From Brachypodium distachyon (taxonomy: Eukaryota > Streptophyta > Magnoliopsida > Poales > Poaceae), in contig NC_016135.3 of the NCBI RefSeq assembly GCF_000005505.3, forward strand, positions 26,126,758-26,190,757: 64,000 nucleotides of DNA. Direction: 5' to 3'. Shown here piece after piece: positions 10,249-21,400 of the stretch. Below the pieces are notes generated by a model. It did no database searches and was not told the origin of the DNA. It saw only the letters and a program-made list of their open reading frames with translations. Numbering within the stretch: position 1 is the stretch's first letter; each line of letters begins with the position of its first letter. The translations under genes were made by a program, and so were the position numbers.

Positions 10249-11553
10249 ACTTTTTTTATTCTGCTATTGCACTAGGCCACTGGCTACACCTTTGTGTGGC
10301 TTTGTTCTTATTTTCCTTCTTTGTATATCACATGAATAAAATTTGGACAATGAATCGGGGCTGAGGCCTGTTAGCTTAACGCAATCTATAAAAAAAATAC
10401 AACCACTGTTAAGCACACTACATATGTGATTGTGCTCAGGGTTTCGCTATTTGAATGTATATACATGTAGATGTATATGAAATAGATAGTCAGATAGGAA
10501 TCACTTGGACCAGCTCATTTAACTCTACAGAAAATCACATCCCATGTATTTTTTATCCAAGGCTTATTTTATGTACCGAAAATTATGGTGAGTTTTTACT
10601 GAAAATATATTGAGTCATTCTGTTTTGTTATTTTTTTCCCACGGACTCATTTGATGCCACTTGCAGCCTGAACTGAAAAATACCAGAAACAGCTATGGTA
10701 TGTTGTGCTTTGTGTTCTGCTTGGCTCCCAGGTCCCAGGTATGTGCAGAGCCAGCGTTGGCATCAGCAAGGCCCTCCAGATATTTGCTATTAGATATATT
10801 TCCTTAACTGGTTACATTAATATATGTACAGAGTAGCACAGTCACATCCTGTAATCCAGATGTTTAGAGTTAAGATGCATGTGGCCAAAACAGATTGGAT
10901 CATTCTTTACTGGGCTGAAATAGGCAACGTGCGGCAAGCTGTGTCGCCTATTGCACATTAATAGTTTCCTATGTCCACTAGATATTCAGGCTATGATTTG
11001 TCATGGATATTTTCAAGACTATTGTCTGTTGTTTCTATTGGTACTACTAAAAGTCATTCAGGAAGAATTCGATCTCTATTTTTGTTTGTGTTTGGAATTT
11101 TTGTTTATCCGATATGATACCGATCTTCATCAGAAAGAAATGCGTTTGCTGTGCTCCTGCCAACCTGTATGGATCTGTGTGGAACGGAGGGAGTACGTGA
11201 CAGTGGCAACCTGTGAAAGTGCAACCAGGTAAGCTGGTAAGTTTTCTCATATCCTTCTGCTGATACAGAAGTCTCTGCAGGTGACAATCCAGCGAGACGG
11301 AACATGTGGTCGATGATCTCTCTCTTTCTAAATCTCCTTCTATCTCTTCATCTAATCACGAATTTTCTTCTCCCCGGCTGAAACTTTGTTCTCTGGTACA
11401 GAGCCCTGATTTTCTTTTTCTTTTTTTGAGAATGGTACAGCACCCTGCTTGGAAGGTGGATCAATAATTACTGAGAGAGAAGGGCCTTTTTAAGCTTTCC
11501 ATGAACTAGTCCAATTCAATAGCCCATTCACTGGCAGGACATACAAAAACAAA
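10249..11553. other. Intergenic between SLY1 and the SDN gene
   Basis: AT-rich with no coding frame I can support. Around 11380-11440 there is T-rich, low-complexity sequence just before the duplicated promoter segment begins. Confidence 0.5.
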
Positions 11554-11855
11554 GCCCATATTCTGACGCTGATTAGGGCCCTTAACGGGCGAATCGACCG
11601 CACCAATTAAGCCAACACGAGCTCATTTTACTAGTCGGACTGGGCTAGTCCGCCAGTAGCCCTAGTAGCAGCAAGAAAGAAGGGATTCTTTCGGCCATCT
11701 TTCCCGTGCCGCGCGCAGCCCCAACCGCCGCCGCCTTCTCCATACGGGCGCGAGGCCGCCTCGCCGCAGAGCTTTGCCCTTCCCGTCCTGCCCTCCGACG
11801 CTAAGCTAAGCACCACCAACCCTTTTTCCTTCGGTTCGCCCACCGCGGTCCTCTG
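11554..11855 (+). promoter_or_regulatory. SDN gene promoter and 5' leader, copy of the SLY1 promoter
   Basis: Matches 6719-7020 block for block (see that entry). The match begins at 'cccatattctgacgctgat' and runs to about the start codon at 11856. Because the genes downstream are unrelated, the promoter and leader were duplicated independently of the coding sequence, or one coding region replaced another behind a duplicated head. Confidence 0.75.
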
Positions 11856-14773
11856 ATGGGCGAGCGGCTCGCCGGCGCCGAGAAAGAGGTAAAAGAGCAA
11901 AGAGCCAGCAACCGGAAAACCTGCCCGACAGGTCTATTACTCATTCAAATTGGCTTTTTTGTTGCCCCGTTCTTCCCAGGTGCTCGTTGAGATTGTGAGG
12001 TTCACCCAGAAGAACGGGCTGAAAGGAGCCGAGGGGGGATGGAAGGATTTCTTGGGTCGGAACGACAAGAAGTTCGGCGTCTCCGTTAGCGACCCCAAGA
12101 AGCGAACCAAGGATGTGCTGCTCGCTTTCCTTCTAACCTTCTCCAAAGATTTCCAGAAGGTAGTATCTTGATTCAGCCATCTGTGTTGCACTGCATATGG
12201 CTGTATGCAGTTCGTTTTAAGTATCGGGTCCATGGTACTGACGATTTTGAGGCTCTACATTTGGTTCTAGTACTTCAGAAAATTGGTAAGGCGTCACACG
12301 GAACGAAGAGCTATAGAGCAGTACATGAATGATTTTTCTGGAAAGGTTTCTCCTGAGCAGGTAGTGTTAACAATCAGGTTGCTAGATTCATGTGGTTTCA
12401 TCGACACCATCATTATTTACTGAACTTACAGTATTGGTGTATGTTGTGCATTGCAGAAGCTTGTTCAATTGACAACAGAACACATTGAGTACAGGAAAAA
12501 TTACTACTTCCCATCTTACCAAGAGGTGCATGCTCTGTTTTCTTCTGTTTATTCACAAATCGATGATCCAGCCCTTAGGATTCCTGCTAGTATTAAATTT
12601 TTCGGTTGGACTACTTTTCATGGTTGTTAAAGGATCACATTTGTAATTGTAATTGTTGTTAGATTTTTCATTTAAAAAAAAATCCTAGTCCAAATTCCGA
12701 GGCTCAAATTTATAGCCTCATCTCCTTCTCATACTTAAGCAAGTTTAATGAAGTATTAATGTATTGAATTCTTCATTTTACCTGTCTGATAGTTAATGAA
12801 TGTTTAAGCTTCTCGTTGATCAGAGATTATTGCCTCTACTTACTTATTTGTAGGGATGGAAAATAATGCGGATTGGAAAAGTCTCTAATAGTATGAACTC
12901 GGGAGCCATGTTGGCAATTGATTGCGAGATGGTCCTTTGCCATGATGGTACAGAAGCCGTTGTTCGAGTGTGTGTTGTAGACAACAAACTGGAGGTAGCA
13001 CATTATTGTTTGTAAACCAATTTTGTTTAGATTTTTTGGATTGTCAGTTCAACCTCACTAAAATTCATTTTTTCCAGGTGAAGTTGGATACACTTGTGAA
13101 TCCCTGTAAAGCTATTGCAGACTATAGGACACACATCACTGCTGTGTCTAAGAAGGATTTAGAAGGTGTCACGTGCTCACTAGTTGATGTTCAGGTAGGT
13201 TGTTCGCACAAACATCTTTCGTATATTTATATTTCCTTCATGGTGGTTATACTTGTCTTTCTCTTCCCAGAAATCACTGAAGAAAATCTTGGCCAAAGGA
13301 AAGATTTTGGTTGGCCATAGCTTATATAGAGATTTACATGGTAAGCTGCAATTTGATCGTGTCTAATCTCTTCAACCTTTTCATGTAGTTATTCAATGCT
13401 TCCACTGTGTTTGTTTTGGCTCAGTTCTTTTTTGTCATCCAACATCATTTAACTCAAGTTCCTATTGTTTCCCTGCTTGCAGCTCTGAAATTTGATTACA
13501 GTCGAGTCGTTGATACAGCATATATCTTCAAGTATGCGAATTTGCCTACTACCGCATCAGCTTCTTTAAACAGCCTTTGCAAGGTATGGTCATAGGAGCA
13601 CTATATAGCATTGTTCTTTGTTCTGTCAAACGAACAAAGTAAAATTAGCCATGTTTTGTGACCCAAGACACACAATGCATAGAAAGGACTAATCTTATTT
13701 CATTTACTACCCTTTCCCCTGAACTTTCTAGAGTAAATGTTTGATAGAGTTATGCAGGATTGCAAGATACTTTATCTCTATTTTATGATTTGATATTTCT
13801 CCCTGTTCGAGCTTGCAGTCGCTTCTCTTATATTTCAGAAACTATATGATGGTATGGAACCATGGATTAATGATTAATTCGATGATTTTTTGTGCTTCTA
13901 GTCTGTTTGTGGGTATTCTGTTCGAGAGGAAGGAGAACCACATAATTGCTTGAAGGATGCAGAAGCTGCGATGAATCTAGTTATTGCAAAGCTTAAGAGT
14001 GGATTTGATGATCCCATTGAAATTGCAGAGAATTGTGTAAGAGTTGAAAGAATGTCCTTTATTCTCAGTGCTGTCTGTTATTGAGTTGACGCCTGATATG
14101 TGTTTCCACTTCCTAGGTACCTGAATCTGATCAGTTGAAGTTGCTTGCTCACAGAATTCCAGTCTATCTGCCTTGTAAAGAGCTGCTTAAAATTTTCTCT
14201 GGGAATCCCAGCATTGAGGAGAAGGTTTTCTCAGATCTTTTGTTGCTTGCTCTATAAACGTGTATGCATAGTTTATTGATTTTTTTCCTTTCCTTTTCAA
14301 CAGATTGAATCAAGGATTCGAGGCAATTTTTATTCTACGTGTATTTTGTTCAAGGACATAGGTGAGGCAGACAAAGCATTCGAAGAACTAGATGGCCAAG
14401 AGACTAAGGTATGCTTGAGTTCACCAGTTGGTTCTTTGTCATAGTGGCGTTGTGCTTTATTCTTCTGATTGTCAAATTGAACCAGTGCATGATTAACCCT
14501 CTGTATCTTATACTTTGCTGAATCATGCAGGACTCGAGTGGGCGACTTCAAAAATCTGTGCTGCTGAAGCGTGACAATGGAGATGTTGTGAGCTTCTTTG
14601 TCCGGAAGATGGTATATGGTTCCCGGATCACCAACTCCGAAATTTCGAAGAAGAGGCCACAGCCTATTGAGAACGAGGATCCAAAGAAAGAAGATGCTAA
14701 TGGAGATAAGCAAAAAAAGCAAAGAACTAGCAAGAAGCGTGTGAAGAAAGCAAAGACACCAGTGGTTGAGTGA
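11856..14773 (+). CDS. SDN: Small-RNA-degrading nuclease (SDN family), DEDDh 3'-5' exonuclease
   Basis: Twelve exons: 11856-11888, 11980-12159, 12271-12360, 12457-12525, 12854-12994, 13078-13194, 13271-13340, 13483-13583, 13902-14036, 14117-14224, 14304-14408, 14531-14773. The sum is 1392 bases, 463 residues. The SDN N-terminal region (VRFTQKNGLKGAEGGWKDFL) precedes the exonuclease core: Exo I LAIDCEMV with catalytic Asp and Glu, Exo II LVGHSLYRDL, Exo III HNCLKDAEAAM with the His and Asp. All DEDDh residues are present. The C-terminus is Lys-rich (KKQRTSKKRVKKAK), a likely nuclear signal. Arabidopsis SDN1-3 shorten single-stranded small RNAs, including miRNAs; that this one does so is inferred from family membership. 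I cannot tell which SDN paralogue it is. It faces CCB4 tail to tail. Confidence 0.92.
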
Positions 14774-15806
14774 AGAACGTTGGGGAAAGAGGCTGACTGC
14801 TAAAGGCCATTCTGTTACAAATGGATGCAGGGAGGAGGTGCTGCTGGAGAAAGATTCTGAGATTAGAGAAGTGTGAAGCACCCGACATGTCGGTATAGTT
14901 TGATCGTGACTCGGCGAAACAATTTTGCCTTGGCGAATGCTGTGTTTCTAACTTCTATACGAGAATAGTGTATCGCTGCCTCTACTGATCTCCGAGCTCT
15001 TAAATGCTGTGCTTGATGATCGGCATGTAGGTGCTTGACTGCCAATTGCTAACCATGAATCATGAAAATTGTGTTCTAATTGAGTGGTTTGCTATCTAGC
15101 GGTGTTACTTCTGTACTTTTGAGCTGAAAGTGGTATGGATTTTAGGAAGCCCTTGTTGTGGGAGTTAATTTTTTTGTCTTCAAGATTGTATCATGCGTCT
15201 TGTTTCATCTGTATCTCTCAATTTGTTACTGCAGTCCCATGCAAGGAGACCAAGACATGCATATTTTGATCTCTAATTCCACAAGGACCAAAATATGCAT
15301 GACCTCGACTCGAAAACAAAGAACACTAAATTGCATATACATCGAACGAAGTACAGACGGGAGCAAAAACCTGTGACGGAACATCACTAGGCGTCAATAT
15401 ACCCTTTACATGCATTCGAAAGCATCCAACGCACCCTCATTTACATATGATTTCAGAAACTTTAAAAGGATCAGTTCATCAGAATGCAACATGGAGGAGC
15501 CAACCATTGTGGGTCTTCCATGTCTCTTTAGCCGATCAACTAACAACAAACTTTTTAGCTAAGAGCAGCAGCTGTTCCTGTAATCAAATAATGCTGTTAA
15601 GCTTTAGCCAGGCCCAATTCTTGCTCGGTTTCAGAAATTCGCCTATTCCTAGCACTGTGCTGTTTGACTATACAAGATTTTTTCTGTGGTTTCAGGTTCC
15701 ACAATCCACAGGTACCTTGAAGCTTTCTTGGTTCCGGTAAAGATGGCATGTCCAGTGGAGAGACAAATTGGCACTTAATTGAATATTCAACAAGTTGATG
15801 CAAGAT
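14774..15806. other. Convergent 3' intergenic region
   Basis: Contains 3' untranslated sequence of the SDN gene on the left and of CCB4 on the right. No supportable gene. Confidence 0.5.
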
Positions 15807-17571
15807 TTAAGATTTTGACAATGTGGCATCCAACTTGTCTGCAATCATTGCAATCCATGCCTGAAAGGAAGTTCACCAGATGATGAGTAATTCTCTAGCA
15901 AGCCCAGTGTCCTATGTGTGGTCCTCTTTAGATTATAATTAGATGGAAACTACATATTTAGGAGAAATCATGAAATTCAAGTATTCAAAATAATGCTAAA
16001 TGACCTCATATCCAAAGAAACAGCATACCTGATCAAGATTAGTGAACCCCCTTATAGTGTCACCACCAATAATTGCAATTCCGTTATCACCAATTGGCTG
16101 CAAAATTAGAGCCTAGAGAGCAGAAAAGATGTTAAAATCTTTGCATGGAATTTTCATATTACTAACAGACTTTTTTCATATAGCGAAAATTAAAGGATTG
16201 CCTGGAGGTCATCTACTCTTAAAATGAAATTGTGAAACACAATAAGTTAAAATCGTACAAACGCATGCTGACATACAATAAGTTGTGGAAAATGAAATGA
16301 TTTAGCACCTGTGTGTTAGCTGGTAAAAATGGCAACTCAGACCTTCCAGGGTATAGAGCAAGATTTGCTAGATAAGATTCTGCAAAGAGAGCATAGTTTT
16401 GGTACTGTATACAGTTAGAACAACATCTGAAAACAAGACACACTCACGCTTCTTGGATTCGATGGCGCTTGTGTAAAGGGAACCTTGGGTGAACTTCTGT
16501 GCATCAACGGTAACTGCAATATCATCTTCAGGAGAGCCAGCGGCAACCCCAATCTGAAGAATGCAATTACCTCCGTACACAACAACCAAGGATTTGCAGC
16601 AAGTTGCAGCCGTAAGGGAATCCCATGTCCTATTTATAAAGAACATAAGTTGTAACCAGATTCATAACACAAATTCCTTCATAGTATGAAACAAGCACAC
16701 AGATTCATGTATCAACTAAATTATTGTTCGTTTGTTTTGTAAATCGAGTACGAATCATCTCATTCATGTGCATCAGTAGAACCGTTACCAAAGTAGTTCA
16801 TGAAGAGCAGGACTTGATACACCTGGAACAACTCTCTTACACTCGACACCTTGAGGAGCCACCTAGTATATACATCATATCGAACATGGAAAAAATTACT
16901 ACACGAAAGAAGAATACGGGATACATGATAAAAGCCAGTGCAAAAGTTCTCACCGGAGAAATGGATTTCGGGCGGATGGACAGCCAGACAAGGCCGGCAA
17001 GAATATCAGTGACAGAGAGCGCGAGAGTCAGTATGTCTGCCCTGGACTGCGAACTGTAGGGAAAACAAAGAAAGCACTGAAACAAGCAGCAATTTAGGGG
17101 CTCTGCGAGAGCTAGGAGTAGAGGAAACCAAACAAGAAAAAGAGTAAATTTTGTGGCTCTGCAAGCAAAATGCCGGGAGACGGACCTGGAGGCGTCGGCG
17201 ACGGCGGCGATGCCGGAGAGTGCGCGGTTGAGGAGGACGGCGAGGAGGGATACGCCGCCGACGAGGATCGGCAGGCCGCGGACGAGCGTGTCGTTGCTCC
17301 GGACCCAGCTCCCCACCCACTCCTGCCGCGGCCGCAATGCCCTGCTCCGGAGCGTGTCTTGTTGCTGCACAAGTGCAGATAAAAAGCAAAATAAGACATT
17401 ATTAGAGTTCATCCAAGGCAAAGAGGAGCAGAAGACAGGATGTTGTGAACGGAGGGAAGCACCCACGCTAGGCGGCGGGGAAAATGGTCCGGAGGGAAGC
17501 CGGCTGCGGTGCCGGAGCTTCGTGGATGGGGATGGAGCAAAGGCACGGCTTCTCAGCAGGCTCAGCTCCAT
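15807..17571 (-). CDS. CCB4: CCB4, chloroplast cytochrome b6 haem-attachment factor
   Basis: Eight exons read on the minus strand: 17571-17467, 17364-17186, 17053-16954, 16862-16789, 16629-16448, 16379-16309, 16112-16029, 15860-15807. They sum to 849 bases, 282 residues. The first 35 residues are Ser/Arg/Pro-rich, a probable chloroplast transit peptide. The mature part has a membrane segment around LVRGLPILVGGVSLLAVLL, then SQSRADILTLALSVTDILAG, LVWLSIRPKSISPVAPQGVE, the block TWDSLTAATCCKSLVVVYGG, SYLANLALYPGRSELPFLP and a C-terminal DQAWIAMIADKLDATL, all characteristic of CCB4. In Arabidopsis CCB1-CCB4 bind haem ci covalently to cytochrome b6 at the stromal side of the thylakoid, for cytochrome b6f assembly. 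The first intron is a multiple of three and has no stop, so unspliced RNA would read through. The gene lies head-to-tail behind SPIKE1. Confidence 0.9.
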
Positions 17572-17731
17572 GCTGGCGGGCTATGCTCCAGGAGAGCAAC
17601 CCCCGCGAGCGGAGGCCGCCGGACACTGTACGTTGCTGGGGACGACGACGTGGAACGACTGCGGCCGGTCGTTATTATTGTGTTCCTGTGTTCGATTTTG
17701 CAGGAACGGTTATTGCTTGCCGTGTTGGCTG

Positions 17732-17780
17732 GCGCGCCAAGGAGTTTTGGCCCAATCCAGCAAAGAAGAAAGAAGAAGCG
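17732..17780. repeat. Dispersed promoter-proximal element, copy 1
   Basis: About 47 bases (gcgcgccaaggagtttt, ggcccaatccagc, aaagaagaaagaag) recur at 37429-37477 with few changes. This copy lies about 160 bases upstream of the CCB4 start; the other lies about 300 bases upstream of the UGT89 gene. GGCCCAAT is a known type of plant proximal promoter word. It may be a promoter module or the end of an unrecognised transposon. Confidence 0.6.
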
Positions 17781-17998
17781 GCCATGTGTCGACGGCTTCC
17801 GACGGGTGTTTGTGCCTGATAACCTGCAGAATGTTATCTGAGGCGCCATCAAGTGCCCCTAGTTGCACAATGAACAGAGATTATACCTTTGGGCATCGGG
17901 CCAGCGGCACACCGTGGCAGGCAGAATGGCCCCAGTCTATTAGCAATAACTAGCACGATACCGTGTGTTGTTTTTACAGATTGAAAATCCCAACACAC

Positions 17999-18125
17999 TA
18001 CTCCCTCCGATCCCTCCAATCCTAAATTGTTGTCGAAATATTGCATGTATCTAGAAGTCTTTTAAAAATAGATACATTCATATCTAGACAAATTTGAGTC
18101 AAAGAATTTAGGATCCGAAGGAATA
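17999..18125. mobile_element. Stowaway-like MITE, subfamily A
   Basis: Left end 'tactccctccgatccctcc', right end 'ggatccgaaggaata', internal 'aaatattgcatgtatctag' and 'agatacattcatatctag'. Sits between CCB4 and SPIKE1. The remaining interval up to 18489 holds no gene that I can see. Confidence 0.8.
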
Positions 18126-18489
18126 CATATTTAAAGAAAATGTTGTACTGTCATTTATCGCAATCTCAATGGTTTGAAGGTGACTGACCGCCATCGCCAA
18201 TTGAGGTCCTCGTAGGATTAAGGATTACTATAACAGTAGCAATAATAATATTGATACTACTACTAATAATAAGAACGCCCGCTCTTAGATTTAATCGCTA
18301 ATTTGCTAGCACTCCCAACAAACAACACTCTGCTACAGATACATCACACCAAGAATTACACATACTTTACACCCCAAAATCGAACACAGCATTGTAACAC
18401 GACGCAATTGCAAAGAACGGTTAGTTTTCAAACTATACACGAGCTAATGGAATTTTTGGCATGCTTATCTAATTGCCAGCTTGCTACAG

Positions 18490-21400
18490 TCATAGCTCCG
18501 AAAGTATAGCAGGAATATAGTGGGAAAGCTCAGCAGTAAGGGACTGAAACCCGTTGACAAGTTGCGTGTGGAATTCCTGGTCTTCTTCCCCTATCAATCT
18601 AAAATGCACACGGATAGCGCGCTTGCAAACCGCCATGAATTCAAGCAATGCAGCGATGAGCTGCTGCAGTTCTTGAGATCGGAGCCTGGTTGCAGGCTCT
18701 CCAGATAAGAAAGCAGTGCAAACACTTAATACACCACTGTTGACCTGCATCACAATTTATTTATTTTTGGAAATTAGCAAAACAAAGAAAATAGAGCAAG
18801 TAGTAGTTAAACCTGTGCAGAGTATCCTACCTGAACAGCTACACTTCCTTGGAGTATCCTTTGCAGGCTTTGAAGTCTTGGTAGTTGATCACCTTCAGAA
18901 CTACGTGGTTCTTCTAATTCATTTCTCAATGCAGCTGTCCTTGTTTCAATCATCCCAATTGCATTCTCAACAGGCGAAAACTCTAGAGATTCAGATTCGA
19001 TCACTAGCAGGCGATTTACCAAAGCAGGAAACGAGCCCTCTGTTTGGAGTACCGTGCGTCTCTTCCATTGAGATTCGAGGCCACCTTGTGTTTTCCCATT
19101 CTTTGTGAATGGTGTATCGAAGAGGAAACGGTCAAACACGCGTGCACGCACAGTGCCAGTAGATAAAGAGAGAATCCTTTCCCTCCTACTCTCCAAGTCC
19201 TCGTCCTCCATTACAGGATCAACAGCAGTTATCTGCAGATAGCAGACACCAGGTTGCAGCTCATCGGCATTGACTTGTCTCGAGTCAGGAATTATGTGTA
19301 AATTCTGATTGCCATCCATCTTAGCCTCATAGGTGTGACTAAGCTTCTCCATGATGTCACCCAGACGAACATCCCGTGGCTCTCTAAACACATACTCCTT
19401 TTTATTGAGCTTGCCAAATCGATCCCCATAAAATCCAACTCTGTAGTATGTGGCATCAATGAATGGAATAGGGCTAGCCTCCTGTTCAAGAATTGACTCA
19501 TAGATGTTCGTGAGTGACGCATGGCACTTAGCCAGTTGCCCATAAGCCCTTCTGCTCTTGTACACAGGAATAATGAGTTCCTGAATGCTAGCACAAAAAT
19601 GGTATAGTTCAGCCTGTGCGAAGAGCTTGTTGGCAAGTTCAAGATACTTCACAGCTGAATCCACAGTAAGCTTGGATGCACCATATCCCTCAACTTCTGC
19701 TGCAGATACTTCTGCACCCACATCAGTGCCGACAATAGGACAGATCCTACACAGGGAAGCAACATGCTCCCTGCTCCACACAGCATCATTCCTTCCAACA
19801 AGTGCCTATAAGAAAGAGTGAAGGTCAGAAATCGCAGGATTGCTGGGATGGAAGAAAAGGAGTTAGGATACAACCTGCATGATCACACCAGCTACAGCAA
19901 CTGCACACTGTGCAGCTTCAGCCCATGATTGCATCTCCTGGTGGGCGTCACATAGGTGCAGTAACCACATAATATGAAGATCGGGAACAGGTGCATAGGC
20001 CAATGCTAGCTTATAGAAACCCTCAGCAGCTGCACACCTGTCCAGAGTTGTTACGGAACCCTAAAAGGAACATCAAAATTTACAGGTTAAGTGCTCGGTA
20101 CTTCCTGAAGAAATTCAAATGGATAAAGGTGACACAGCTAAAAACAGAATCACAAACTGGTTTTTCAAGTGTCCACATGACATAAACAAAAGGTAGATTT
20201 GCCTGATCCATTTTAGCACAATATATGCTGCGACACTTCCACCATATGGATTCATATGCAAAACTTGCTTACCAAAAGGGCATGTTCAAGGCCAGCATCA
20301 AGGGCCTGGACTAGACATTTTGATAGATGTTTAACTTCTACCCAAGACCACCTGTTGTCAGTGGAACCTTCAGCAGCCACCTCCAGTGCGTTAACAGGGA
20401 GCCCACAGTCGTTCAACTGATCCTTACTTCTGACATCAGCCATTTCCTCTAGTGATTTTCTAAGACGCCGAGCTTCACCACTTTCTTCAAGAGAGCCATC
20501 AGATTTCATTTGAGTTACTTGCACATCAGACAGCAATTCTGACAAAGTAATAGTCAACATGACCCTCAACCTTGTGGTGCTCTTGAAATAGTTGAATGAG
20601 TTCTAGAAGCATAAAAATATCTGTATCAGGATCATTCGTTTTATGTTTTTACATAACTGAAATTTAGCAACCAGCTTACCCTAACAAGGATCTGCAATCC
20701 AACAACGGCCCTTTTCCTAACAGAATCATTTCGGAATACAGCAAGTCGCAAAAGATGAAAAGCAATTTGCTTCAAGAAGCGGTCATTCTCCCGTGCCATC
20801 AGTGTTGCACCATGAAGACTGAATATATTATAGACCACAGGAAGAAAAGCTTCCCAAAAAGTTAAGGGCTGGCTCCTAGACAAAAGACCCATTAAGATAG
20901 ATGTCACACAATCTAGCTTAGTGTAATCAGTAGAGATGCTAAGAGAAGCTGCCGCAACCGAAAACTTCTCAATTATTCCCAATACTTCAAGGCTCACAGC
21001 GGTACTAAGATTTTCTTCCCAGAGTTCCTGTAGAATTTTTTTGTCAGATTGAAGAGTTAAAAACACTGCAAGATCCACATGGGAATGTACTTACCAACTT
21101 CTGTCTCAGTACTGGATGTAGAGACTCTCTCAATGCCCTGGCTGTTGATCCAATTCTTGAAGATTGTGCTTGAGCAAGTGCTTCCCTCAATGAATAGGGT
21201 TGATTTGGGGAACTTAGTTGAGGGCTAACCCTGTTCCACATGTATCCATTTTCTGGTGTTCCCTGAGGCTGCGTTAAATAGCAGTCATGAGTATGAAAAC
21301 AAACTAACGATTTTCCATGGTCATATTTACAAAACAAATAATGGAAAGCACTATATTCAGAGAGACTAAAACTCTAAAAGTAAACAACTCCCTTAGGGCC

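Noticed and set aside
17153..17953. Plus-strand frame of 266 codons across CCB4 exons and its promoter
   Set aside because: Runs antisense to CCB4 exons 1-2, which are supported by splice phase and family motifs.
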